A stretch of 7,063 bases of DNA from JAENVT01 sp031424145 (GCA_031424145.1 JANPGV010000232.1:1-7063); one strand, 5' to 3'. Shown: positions 1 to 6,039, counted from the stretch's first letter. The notes: generated by a model not told the origin, from the letters alone. Program-made: numbers and translations.

Positions 1-1
1 A

Positions 2-778
2 ATGGTTGGGAGCAGTGGTCTGTGTGGAAATTCGGGACGTAACGCGGAGCCGAATCATTTGAGTGTCGAGCAGGCGTTTCGCCTCGCGGTGGGGTTTGCG
101 CGAGCCGCCGCCAAGTCGCCGTCGCGTGAACTCTGCAACGCATGTGCCGAGCTCCTGGTTGTGTCGGGTGCCGGAATCACGGTGATGGGTGGCACGACGA
201 ACGGTCCGGTGTGCGTGTCGAGCAAGCGTGTTGCCGTGCTCGAGGATCTTCAGTTCACAATGGGCATCGGACCCTGTCAAGACGCGTTCTCCACGGGTCG
301 ACCGGTGCATACGCCGAGCCTCGATCACCTGGCGTCGACCCGATGGCCATCGTTTGTCGTTCAGGCCCGACAGTCGGGGATCGGCGCCGTGTTTGCCTAT
401 CCACTCTCGTTGAATGGCGCCAGAGTCGGCGTCATGACGCTGTATCAGGACGGCGAGGGGGATCTGGACAAGTCCCAGCACCAGGACAGCATCGTGGTGG
501 CGCAGATACTCACCGAGACGATCCTCAGTCTGCAGGATGTTGCTCCAGAAGGCACACTGTCCAAGGATCTCAACGAGATCGTCGAATATCGGGCACAACT
601 CCATCAGGCCTCAGGAATGGTTTCGATCCAGCTGGAGATCTCGGTCGCCGACGCGCTGATGAGAATCCGCGCTCATGCATTTGCAAACGGGCTCTCGACC
701 GGCTCAGTGGCGGCCGATATCGTCGCGCGGCGACTGCGGCTCGTCGACGACAGAAATGAATCAGGAGAAGGGGTGTAA
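2..778 (+). CDS. GAF-ANTAR domain transcriptional antiterminator (first of a tandem pair)
   Basis: Predicted cytoplasmic regulator of 258 residues with a GAF sensor domain (about residues 25-180) followed by an ANTAR RNA-binding domain (about 192-247). The GAF part carries the GPCQDAFSTG motif (90-99) and a late strand VGVMTLYQ, both typical of actinobacterial GAF-ANTAR proteins. The C-terminal part has the QASGMVS helix (202-208) and the ALMRIRAHA segment (218-226) of the three-helix ANTAR fold. ANTAR proteins of other bacteria bind paired RNA hairpins and prevent termination or alter translation; the ligand of this GAF domain cannot be told. The ATG lies at the window edge, so the true start may be upstream. 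An in-frame TTG at 59 with GGAG at 46-49 is an alternative. The stop is 5 nt before the next, paralogous gene, so the two are surely co-transcribed. Family call is firm; target is unknown. Confidence 0.88.
   Translation: MVGSSGLCGNSGRNAEPNHLSVEQAFRLAVGFARAAAKSPSRELCNACAELLVVSGAGITVMGGTTNGPVCVSSKRVAVLEDLQFTMGIGPCQDAFSTGRPVHTPSLDHLASTRWPSFVVQARQSGIGAVFAYPLSLNGARVGVMTLYQDGEGDLDKSQHQDSIVVAQILTETILSLQDVAPEGTLSKDLNEIVEYRAQLHQASGMVSIQLEISVADALMRIRAHAFANGLSTGSVAADIVARRLRLVDDRNESGEGV
763..773 (+). promoter_or_regulatory. Shine-Dalgarno of the second GAF-ANTAR gene
   Basis: AGGAGAAGGGG lies inside the last codons of the upstream GAF-ANTAR gene, about 10 nt before the ATG at 784. It fixes that start and supports translation of both proteins from one mRNA. 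Confidence 0.75.
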
Positions 779-783
779 CTCTG

Positions 784-1578
784 ATGTCAAACGCTGCCGA
801 ACAACGTGCGTTGGCACGACAAGCTCTGACCGCGACCACCTTCGTCGAGATCGTCGACACGCTCGTCGACGATTTTGATGTGATCGATGTGCTGACTCAG
901 CTGACGTCGCGTAGTGTCGAGCTGCTCGAGGCTGCGGCCGCAGGCATCCTGCTGGCCGACAGCGAAGGGCAGCTGCGGGTGATCGGCGCGTCGTCCGAGC
1001 AGGTTGAGCTGCTCGAGTTGTTCCAGATCCAGAACGACGAGGGGCCGTGCCTCGACTGCTACAGCACCGGACTGGTGGTGCAGAGCTCCCAGCTCGACGA
1101 AGTATCCCCCTGGCCGCAGTTCGCCGTCGAAAGCGTCAGTGCCGGCTTGCCGTCGGTCTGCGCGGTGCCACTGCGGCTCAAGGATCTGATCCTCGGTTGC
1201 CTCAACCTGTTCATGTCGGAACCCGTTGGGCTTTCCGACGCCGAGATCGCGCTTGCGCAAGCCCTCGCCGATGTGGCCAGCATCGCCATCGTCCAGGATC
1301 AGGCAACGCGGCAAGCGGTCATTCGCGAGGGTCACCTGCAGCATGCGCTCACCAGCCGCATCTCGATCGAGCAGGCCAAAGGAATGATCTCCGAGCACGG
1401 CCAGGTCGATATGGAAGAGGCGTTCAGCCGGCTCCGCTCATACGCCAGGAACCACAATCGCGGCCTTACCGAGGTCGCTCGATCGCTGGTCGACGGCACC
1501 ACCACCATTCAAGCGATCTGGGACAAACGACGCCCACCGCCGCCTCCGAGCGTCGTTCCCCCCAAAACCAACCCCTGA
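784..1578 (+). CDS. GAF-ANTAR domain transcriptional antiterminator (second of a tandem pair)
   Basis: Predicted cytoplasmic regulator of 264 residues with the same layout as its upstream neighbour: GAF domain about 20-172 with GPCLDCYSTG (87-96), then ANTAR about 188-240. Its ANTAR domain is closer to the family norm than that of the neighbour, with SIEQAKGMIS (194-203), EEAFSRLRSYARNHNR (211-226) and a final helix LTEVARSLV. The GAF domain has several Cys residues (89, 92, 126, 139), but no clear metal or haem motif. The protein ends in a Pro-rich tail (PPPPP at 251-255) that follows the ANTAR fold and is probably disordered. The two genes look like a duplication that has diverged widely. 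The protein is expected to bind structured RNA; a structured leader starts downstream before the STAS gene. No signal peptide or membrane segment is seen. Confidence 0.9.
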   Translation: MSNAAEQRALARQALTATTFVEIVDTLVDDFDVIDVLTQLTSRSVELLEAAAAGILLADSEGQLRVIGASSEQVELLELFQIQNDEGPCLDCYSTGLVVQSSQLDEVSPWPQFAVESVSAGLPSVCAVPLRLKDLILGCLNLFMSEPVGLSDAEIALAQALADVASIAIVQDQATRQAVIREGHLQHALTSRISIEQAKGMISEHGQVDMEEAFSRLRSYARNHNRGLTEVARSLVDGTTTIQAIWDKRRPPPPPSVVPPKTNP

Positions 1579-1606
1579 AGCCGGGTCGGAGTGTACGAAT
1601 CGTCCA

Positions 1607-1635
1607 TTGTGCCGCGGGTGATCAAGGTGTACGGT
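1607..1635 (+). promoter_or_regulatory. Candidate housekeeping promoter for the STAS gene
   Basis: TTGTGC at 1607-1612 and TACGGT at 1630-1635 are separated by 17 nt. They match the TTGnnn and TAnnnT parts of primary-sigma promoters. Transcription would begin near 1642, giving a leader of roughly 68 nt before the GTG start of the STAS gene. This is read by eye and not proven; the STAS gene could also be served by read-through from the GAF-ANTAR genes. Confidence 0.4.
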
Positions 1636-1643
1636 GCAACGAG

Positions 1644-1657
1644 AGCGAACTTTCGCT
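1644..1657 (+). repeat. Short inverted repeat in the STAS leader
   Basis: AGCGAA (1644-1649) and TTCGCT (1652-1657) are perfect inverted copies. As RNA this gives a 5-bp stem with an ACUU loop, or a 4-bp stem with the hexaloop AACUUU. It starts almost at the predicted 5' end of the STAS transcript. The hexaloop form has A at position 1 but U rather than G at position 4, so it is not a canonical ANTAR-target loop. It could equally be an operator-like palindrome at DNA level. Confidence 0.45.
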
Positions 1658-1679
1658 AGCCGCGTGGCTCCAGTCCTTG

Positions 1680-1709
1680 GTTGCGCCCTCAAAATGAGGA
1701 GATCGCAAC
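1680..1709 (+). promoter_or_regulatory. Hairpin sequestering the Shine-Dalgarno of the STAS gene
   Basis: GTTGCG (1680-1685) pairs with CGCAAC (1704-1709), and inside it CCTCA (1687-1691) pairs with TGAGG (1695-1699) around an AAA loop. The inner right arm contains most of the Shine-Dalgarno GAGGAG (1696-1701), and the outer stem ends directly against the GTG start at 1710. Folded, it should block ribosome access. This makes it a candidate translational switch (protein-bound, thermosensor-like or ligand-controlled); which of these, if any, is unknown. Confidence 0.5.
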
Positions 1710-2057
1710 GTGCGCACCAGGGACATGCGTATCGAATCAGCGTCATCCAAGACGATGGACGATCCGATTTTCACGGTCAGAGTGTCGAAACGCCGCCGTC
1801 ATCGAGTTGTTCGCGTCGGTGGCGAGCTCGACATCGCCACGCGAGCCCAGGTGCGCGAGGCGTGCCTGTCCGGGCGGGGAAACGTGGTCGTCGTCGACAT
1901 GGCCAACGCGACCTTCATGGATTGCAGCGGTTACGGCGGCCTGGTTGCCGCGCGGCAGATGCTTCAAGCCAGTGGCGGCTCGCTGACCCTACGCCACCAG
2001 AACGGGCAACCGGCACAGCTGCTCAGGATGTTTGTCCACCTGCACTCGCCGAATTGA
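1710..2057 (+). CDS. STAS-domain anti-sigma factor antagonist
   Basis: A 115-residue protein made almost wholly of one STAS domain (about residues 20-112), of the SpoIIAA/RsbV type. Such proteins bind an anti-sigma kinase when unphosphorylated and so free a sigma factor; phosphorylation of a conserved Ser stops this. The hallmark segment is FMDCSGYGGLV (69-79), where Ser73 sits at the phosphorylatable position; VVRVGGELDIAT (33-44) is the typical first strand. The GTG start is supported by GAGGAG at 1696-1701, 8 nt upstream; ATG codons at residues 6 and 16 are alternatives without such a site. No kinase, phosphatase or sigma factor gene is in the window, so the partner is unknown. It lies on the same strand as the GAF-ANTAR pair, 131 nt downstream, and converges on the next gene with only 13 nt between the stops. 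Confidence 0.88.
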   Translation: MRTRDMRIESASSKTMDDPIFTVRVSKRRRHRVVRVGGELDIATRAQVREACLSGRGNVVVVDMANATFMDCSGYGGLVAARQMLQASGGSLTLRHQNGQPAQLLRMFVHLHSPN

Positions 2058-2070
2058 TCAGGCCGCGACG

Positions 2071-2838
2071 CTACATGTCGATGGCGTTGCGAGTTGATTC
2101 GACAAGTTCGGCGAACTCGTCGAGGGCGGACGCACCGATCGAGCCGTAGATCGGTGCGACGATCCTCGATGTCAGTCGTTCGGCTTCCGCTCGTGCTTCG
2201 CGCGACGCGCTGGCATCGCCGAAGGGACCGGTCCAGCCGAGGTGCTCTGCCCAGGCAGGCCCGCTGCGCGGTGGGGGAGCCGGCGAGGCGAGAACGGCCT
2301 GGAGCGGCGTGATCGCGCAGGCATTGACCGCAATGATGTGCGCGCCACCGCGCATCTCGCGTAGCACGTGCATGGTCAGCGCCACCCGGGCGTTGACGTC
2401 GTCGGGCTGCAGTTGGGCGCGCCAACCGGCGAAGACCGCGCCGATCGAGGCGTCGGCCGCGTCGGCGATGGCTCTGCCCAACTCATCGAGCGTGGCCATG
2501 CGCTTCTCGTCGAACTTGGCAAGTTCTGTAGCGCCCCACCGGCAGCACAGCGCCGCGTACGCGTCGGCGACTTGCCGATGGGTGAGACCGTCGGGTAGCG
2601 ACTCCCACGCGGCGCGCACCCGTTCGGGAGACAGGAAGCCGAGGCCCGCAGCAGCCACGTCGGCATCGCCGTCACCGAGCACGCCTGCGCGACCGACGAT
2701 CCAGAGATCCGATCCGGATTGCAGTCCGAGATCGATCGCGAGCCGATCCGTGAGAGGCCCGGTCATCCAACCACGTACGAATTGCTGGATGGGTTTCAAC
2801 ACCCGTTCGACCTGGTCGGCGACGGTCATAGTGGTCAT
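2071..2838 (-). CDS. SCO6745-family protein
   Basis: A 255-residue mostly helical soluble protein resembling the actinobacterial family named after Streptomyces coelicolor SCO6745, whose biochemical role is not established as far as I know. Supporting features are the N-terminal segment VERVLKPIQQFVRGW (10-24), a GFLSPERVRAAWES block (67-80), the conserved LREMRGGAHIIAV core (159-171), a GWTGPFGD segment (201-208) and a final helix around EFAELVEST (241-249). The ATG at 2838 is backed by GAGGAGAA on the minus strand at 2853-2846, 7 nt upstream; a second ATG at residue 4 is less well placed. It is the last gene of a four-gene minus-strand run and starts 18 nt after the oxidoreductase stop. That link suggests it serves the same pathway. 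The family match is from memory of the sequence pattern and should be confirmed by a profile search. Confidence 0.7.
   Translation of the reverse strand: MTTMTVADQVERVLKPIQQFVRGWMTGPLTDRLAIDLGLQSGSDLWIVGRAGVLGDGDADVAAAGLGFLSPERVRAAWESLPDGLTHRQVADAYAALCCRWGATELAKFDEKRMATLDELGRAIADAADASIGAVFAGWRAQLQPDDVNARVALTMHVLREMRGGAHIIAVNACAITPLQAVLASPAPPPRSGPAWAEHLGWTGPFGDASASREARAEAERLTSRIVAPIYGSIGASALDEFAELVESTRNAIDM
2100..2122. terminator. Inverted repeat near the convergent gene ends, possible bidirectional terminator
   Basis: Arms 2100-2110 and 2112-2122 match at 10 of 11 positions around a single centre base. In the minus-strand RNA the one mismatch becomes a G-U pair, so the stem is complete except for its tight turn. 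It lies 43 nt past the STAS stop and just before the stop of the minus-strand gene. It has no T-tract on either side, and it falls inside codons for a DEFAELVE segment, so a coding coincidence is possible. Confidence 0.3.
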
Positions 2839-2845
2839 CTCGGCG

Positions 2846-2853
2846 TTCTCCTC
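2846..2853 (-). promoter_or_regulatory. Shine-Dalgarno of the SCO6745-family gene
   Basis: GAGGAGAA on the minus strand, 7 nt before the ATG at 2838. It lies within the 18-nt gap after the upstream oxidoreductase gene and decides the start. Confidence 0.75.
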
Positions 2854-2856
2854 GAC

Positions 2857-3750
2857 TCAGTCCCGGGCCACAGCGGCGACGGTCTCGTACCAGCGGATCC
2901 ACGCGGCCAGATGTTCAGCGGGCGTCGTGTAGCCACCGCCCATTGTGGACACGCGAAGGTGCGTTGCACCGAGCACCCGAAAGGCGTTCGCCGTGTCGAC
3001 CCACACTTGTGGATCGTCATCGATGCCGATGCGCATCCCGCACTCGATCCCCAACGAGCTCGGGTCACGGCCGGCCGCCGCCGCGTAGCCGCGGAGGCGA
3101 TCCAATGCACCGGAGAGTTGGTCGCCAGGCGGGAACTGGGGCATCCACCCGTCGGCCAGGCGACCGGTTCGCTCGAGCACCTTCTCGACGACGTTGCCTA
3201 CGAATGAACCCATCCAGATCGGAATTGGCCTCTGCACGGGGAGCGGGTTGAGCCCGACACGGTCGAGGTGGTGCCATTGGCCATCGAAGGTGACCAGTTC
3301 GTTGGTCCACAAGTCGCGTAGGACTGCGACCTGCTCCTCGAGGCGGCGGCCACGATTCGAGAAGTCCTGTTCCAGTGCCTCGTACTCCATCCAGTTGCGC
3401 CCGATGCCGACGCCGAGCCGCAATCGACCGCCGGTCAAGAGATCGAGCTCGGCCGCCTGCTTGGCGAGCAGTACGGTCTGGCGTTGCGTGCTGATGACGA
3501 TCGCGGTGGCCAGCTCCAGACGCGTCGTGACCGCGCCGAGGAACGCAAGGAACACCAGTGGCTCGTGGCACGGCACGTCGTAGGTGTGAACCTTTTCGCC
3601 GGGACGTTGGCGATCAGGGTGGGCGCCGACGACGTGGTCGTTGGTCAGCACGGCGTCGAAGCCGACGCCTTCGAGAGCCTGCGCCATGTCTTTGAGAAAG
3701 GGCGGGTCGTTGCCGATGTCGCTGTCGATGAGCATGGCCCCGAGTCGCAC
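2857..3750 (-). CDS. LLM-class (luciferase-like) F420-dependent oxidoreductase
   Basis: A 297-residue single TIM-barrel enzyme of the luciferase-like monooxygenase fold, of normal length for the actinobacterial F420-dependent subgroup. It should transfer hydride between coenzyme F420 and an unknown substrate in the cytoplasm. Typical parts in order: first strand RLGAMLI (2-8), GFDAVLTNDHV (30-40), LELATAIVISTQRQTVLLAKQAAELDLLTGGRL (78-110 region), the hallmark RLGVGIGRNWMEYEAL (111-126) with RGRRLEEQVAVLRDLW (134-148), and PIPIWMGSF (176-183). F420 rather than FMN use is inferred from family resemblance. The start is GTG at 3750; an ATG at residue 6 (3735) would cut into the first strand, so GTG is preferred, though neither has a good Shine-Dalgarno. 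It begins 24 nt after the cobalamin-domain gene and is followed after 18 nt by the SCO6745-family gene, consistent with one operon. Confidence 0.85.
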   Translation of the reverse strand: MRLGAMLIDSDIGNDPPFLKDMAQALEGVGFDAVLTNDHVVGAHPDRQRPGEKVHTYDVPCHEPLVFLAFLGAVTTRLELATAIVISTQRQTVLLAKQAAELDLLTGGRLRLGVGIGRNWMEYEALEQDFSNRGRRLEEQVAVLRDLWTNELVTFDGQWHHLDRVGLNPLPVQRPIPIWMGSFVGNVVEKVLERTGRLADGWMPQFPPGDQLSGALDRLRGYAAAAGRDPSSLGIECGMRIGIDDDPQVWVDTANAFRVLGATHLRVSTMGGGYTTPAEHLAAWIRWYETVAAVARD

Positions 3751-3774
3751 GGATCAGGAACGTACCAAAGCTCG

Positions 3775-5460
3775 TCAGCCGGGAACGAGGAGCAGCAGCA
3801 GTTCGTCGGCGCTGTCGACGCAGCGCACTCCCATCGTCGCGAGCGCAGGCCGGGCGTCGATGGGCAGGTCCTGCCCGGTGTCCTGGTTCAGGATCCCACC
3901 CATGTAGATCCTGCCGGTCCAGCCCTCTCTCGTGGCTCCCTCGGCCAGACGCTGACCGAGCGCCAACGCATTTCCGTTGTAGACACCCAGAACGATCGCG
4001 TCGGCGTCCTCCTCGATCGCAGCGCGAACGATGCCGTCGATGGGTGCGTTCGACCCGAGCAGGATCACTTCAGCGCCGGCCGCCGGCAGCACCCGGGCCA
4101 AGGCGTCGCGTACGAGATCGTGGACTTCGAGGACTGCCAGCACGACCCGTAGCCCATCGAGGCGAGGGGCGATCGCATTTAGGTGCTCGGCGAGGCTTCG
4201 CACATGCGACGCCTTCCAGGGCTCCAGTACGGCGATCTCCGGGTCAGCGGCCAGGTCGACGCGCCGCTCGAGCTCAGCCATCGACGTTCTGCGCAGGCCG
4301 AGCAGCACTTGCGCTGCATCGGCAACGTCGACACCGTCATCGGCCAAACTGGCGATCGCTCGATCGCGGAACTCGCGCGCGTACGCGGCGGTGATTGCTC
4401 CGAGCCGTTCAAGTCGAGGCCAGTCGTAGAGGTCGGGTGAGTTGCGGACGTCATGTTCGATGTCGCGCGCCAGCAAGTGGATCTCGACGATCTCGCCGGC
4501 GCTGGGGATCCGTTCCGCCTCGGTCAGCGGCACAGGGTTGACCGCATGACCGGTCGGACGCCTCAGCTGCAACGCGATGTCGCACGACAGCTGCGCCCTG
4601 ACAGCCGCGATGTTGCCCGCCCGGTCACCCGGTCGATGATCGACGGTGTTGCCGTAGACCATCGATCCGATCGAGTCACGGTTGCGGATGTCGTCCAGGG
4701 CGAAATGCACGACGGCGCGGTCCTCGGGGCGTTGGATCGTGTTGCCATAGCAATGCGCCAACCGCGCCCCGATCAGATCTTCGACCACGTACAGCTCCAA
4801 CGCGGCCCAGCCGACGTACGCGCCGAAGTGCGTGGCCTGGGTGGCCGAGCCGTCCTCGAGGTTGGAGTGGGCAAGCGCGCCGTGCGACCGGAGCGCGCCG
4901 ATCGCGGCGAGCGCCCGCACGGTCTCTTCGGTGACGAGAATCTCGTCGGAGCCTCCTATGAGGTCGTAGGCGGTGTACTGACCGACGTTGCCGATTGTGG
5001 TGACGCCTGCCGACAATGCTCTCAGCGTGTTCTGGAACCCGGCCGGGAACCCGATCATGTGGTCTCCGAGATGCGGTTGGATCGGAGCGGCCTCGCCCAG
5101 TCGGCACCACTCGTCGGGTCGGATGCGAGGCCCTGTCTCTTTGGCGGTGAGATCGCGCTCACTCTCGGGAACACCCATCGCCCGGTCCAGGGCGAGCCCG
5201 AACCGATCGACCGAGTAACCGTGTGCAGCGAGGCCTGCGTTGACTTCGACGAGCGCAGTCTCGGTCGCCGGCCACGTCGAGAGCCCGATGTGCATGTGGT
5301 ACATCAGCTTGCGCTCGTTGCGGCAGCGCAGCTTGAACTCGGCCTCCGACCTCGCGCCCTTGGCGCGGAGAAACGCCGTCGGCGGTGCCGGTGGCGGCGC
5401 CGCGCGGCGACCTTCGGCGATCAGTTGGGCGCCGGTGAGCATGCGAGCCACACCGTCCAA
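3775..5460 (-). CDS. Putative glutamate-mutase-like protein with C-terminal cobalamin-binding domain
   Basis: A 561-residue soluble protein. Residues about 50-400 resemble the barrel of adenosylcobalamin-dependent glutamate mutase (epsilon/MutE type): a GFPAGFQNTLRALSAG segment (137-152) like the GFPG region of MutE, then SNLEDGSATQATHFGAY (199-215) and HCYGN (236-240). Residues about 434-555 look like a cobalamin-binding Rossmann domain: VVLAVLEVHDLVRDAL (439-454), AGAEVILLGSNAP, DADAIVLGVYNG (485-496) and YMGGI (519-523). The axial-ligand motif DxHxxG reads ExHxxV: His447 is kept, but the Asp and Gly are changed, and the S-x-L loop is not seen. Known glutamate mutases keep the two parts on separate chains; here they are fused. 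The start is TTG at 5460, with AGGAG 6 nt upstream; ATG at 5442 is 24 nt from that site. Substrate and actual cobalamin binding are unknown; the assignment is by eye. Confidence 0.55.
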   Translation of the reverse strand: MDGVARMLTGAQLIAEGRRAAPPPAPPTAFLRAKGARSEAEFKLRCRNERKLMYHMHIGLSTWPATETALVEVNAGLAAHGYSVDRFGLALDRAMGVPESERDLTAKETGPRIRPDEWCRLGEAAPIQPHLGDHMIGFPAGFQNTLRALSAGVTTIGNVGQYTAYDLIGGSDEILVTEETVRALAAIGALRSHGALAHSNLEDGSATQATHFGAYVGWAALELYVVEDLIGARLAHCYGNTIQRPEDRAVVHFALDDIRNRDSIGSMVYGNTVDHRPGDRAGNIAAVRAQLSCDIALQLRRPTGHAVNPVPLTEAERIPSAGEIVEIHLLARDIEHDVRNSPDLYDWPRLERLGAITAAYAREFRDRAIASLADDGVDVADAAQVLLGLRRTSMAELERRVDLAADPEIAVLEPWKASHVRSLAEHLNAIAPRLDGLRVVLAVLEVHDLVRDALARVLPAAGAEVILLGSNAPIDGIVRAAIEEDADAIVLGVYNGNALALGQRLAEGATREGWTGRIYMGGILNQDTGQDLPIDARPALATMGVRCVDSADELLLLLVPG

Positions 5461-5466
5461 ACTACG

Positions 5467-5471
5467 CTCCT
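5467..5471 (-). promoter_or_regulatory. Shine-Dalgarno deciding a TTG start
   Basis: AGGAG on the minus strand, 6 nt before TTG at 5460 and lying in the 15-nt gap after the lipoprotein gene stop. In-frame GTG (5451) and ATG (5442) are 15 and 24 nt away, too far for normal initiation, so TTG is the better start of the cobalamin-domain protein. Confidence 0.6.
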
Positions 5472-5475
5472 GATC

Positions 5476-6039
5476 TCACCCAGCCGGAATGATCGGCTTG
5501 TTGTTGGCCAGGTCCTTGCCAAGCATCACGACGATCGTGGCGTCGCCGAGTGCAGCGGGGCCGCCGGTGATCGAGACCGGTACCGGCATGCGTGTTACGA
5601 GGACGCCGCCCATCACTCGTCCGATCGACGTGGCGACTTCCGCACCAGCGGGGAGAAAGTAGACCTTGCTGACGTCGAGCTTCTCTTCGACTCCGGCCGA
5701 GTTCGTCACATCGAATATGTGGAATCCCAGCGCGGTGAGTTCGTTCGCCAACAGCGCTGCACCACCGGTGACGCCCGAGGCATTGGCGACGATGAGCGTC
5801 GCTCCTTCGGTGACCAGCGGGATCGTCGTGCTCGTGGTGGTCGGCGGCAGCGTGGTCGTGGTCGTCGTCGACGTGGTTGTGGTGCTTGTCGTTGTCGGTG
5901 GGATGGTGGTCGTTGTGGTCGTGGTCGTCGATGTCGACGAGGTTGTCGTCGTCGGAAGTGTTGGTGGACCGAAGGTGCAACTGGTCAGGCCAGCGCCAAG
6001 CGCGAGCGTCGATAGGAGTCTCCACCGCCGTGCAAGCAT
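5476..6039 (-). CDS. Lipoprotein with Thr-rich linker and LytR C-terminal domain
   Basis: Predicted secreted, membrane-anchored lipoprotein of 187 residues. It starts with a type II signal peptide: basic ARRWR, hydrophobic LLSTLALGAG, and lipobox LTSC with the lipidated Cys at residue 21. There follows a linker of about 45 residues almost wholly Thr/Ser/Pro with two [I/L]PPTTTST repeats. The C-terminal part (about 80-180) is a LytR_C-like domain: LIVANASGVTGGAALLANELTALGF near its start and ATIVVMLGKDL near its end. This domain accompanies LCP cell-wall ligases in other proteins, but the LCP catalytic domain is absent here, so a cell-envelope binding role is inferred only. ATG at 6039 is preferred over ATG at 6066 because AGGA lies about 7 nt upstream and the signal peptide then has a normal n-region. 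It is the first gene of the minus-strand run, 15 nt ahead of the cobalamin-domain gene; a functional link is unclear. Confidence 0.82.
   Translation of the reverse strand: MLARRWRLLSTLALGAGLTSCTFGPPTLPTTTTSSTSTTTTTTTTIPPTTTSTTTTSTTTTTTLPPTTTSTTIPLVTEGATLIVANASGVTGGAALLANELTALGFHIFDVTNSAGVEEKLDVSKVYFLPAGAEVATSIGRVMGGVLVTRMPVPVSITGGPAALGDATIVVMLGKDLANNKPIIPAG
5824..5952 (-). repeat. Low-complexity Thr-codon tract in the lipoprotein gene
   Basis: Roughly 129 bases of imperfect ACN triplets on the minus strand code the Thr/Ser/Pro linker of the lipoprotein. The codons are varied (ACC, ACG, ACA, ACT), so it is not a pure microsatellite. The plus strand reads as a Val-rich open frame here, which is a by-product. 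Confidence 0.75.

Noticed and set aside
1591..1633. Direct repeat GTGTACG at 1591-1597 and 1627-1633
   Set aside because: Only 7 bases, and the second copy overlaps the candidate -10 element; too short to call an operator pair without comparison to relatives.
1047..1697. 216-codon plus-strand frame overlapping the second GAF-ANTAR gene and leader
   Set aside because: Arg-rich out-of-frame reading with no domain; it would end inside the Shine-Dalgarno hairpin of the STAS gene.
1644..1709. Canonical dual-hexaloop ANTAR target RNA
   Set aside because: Two hairpins are present, but neither has the A1/G4 hexaloop of known ANTAR targets, so I report hairpins and not an ANTAR RNA.
2058..2070. Terminator in the convergent gap
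   Set aside because: The 13-nt gap has no inverted repeat or T-tract of its own; the nearest hairpin is inside the minus-strand gene at 2100-2122.
4453..6015. 520-codon open frame on the plus strand
   Set aside because: It lies antisense to the cobalamin-domain and lipoprotein genes, is Arg/Gly/Asp-rich without a recognisable domain, and crosses the boundary of two well-supported genes. Long antisense frames are common in high-GC coding DNA.
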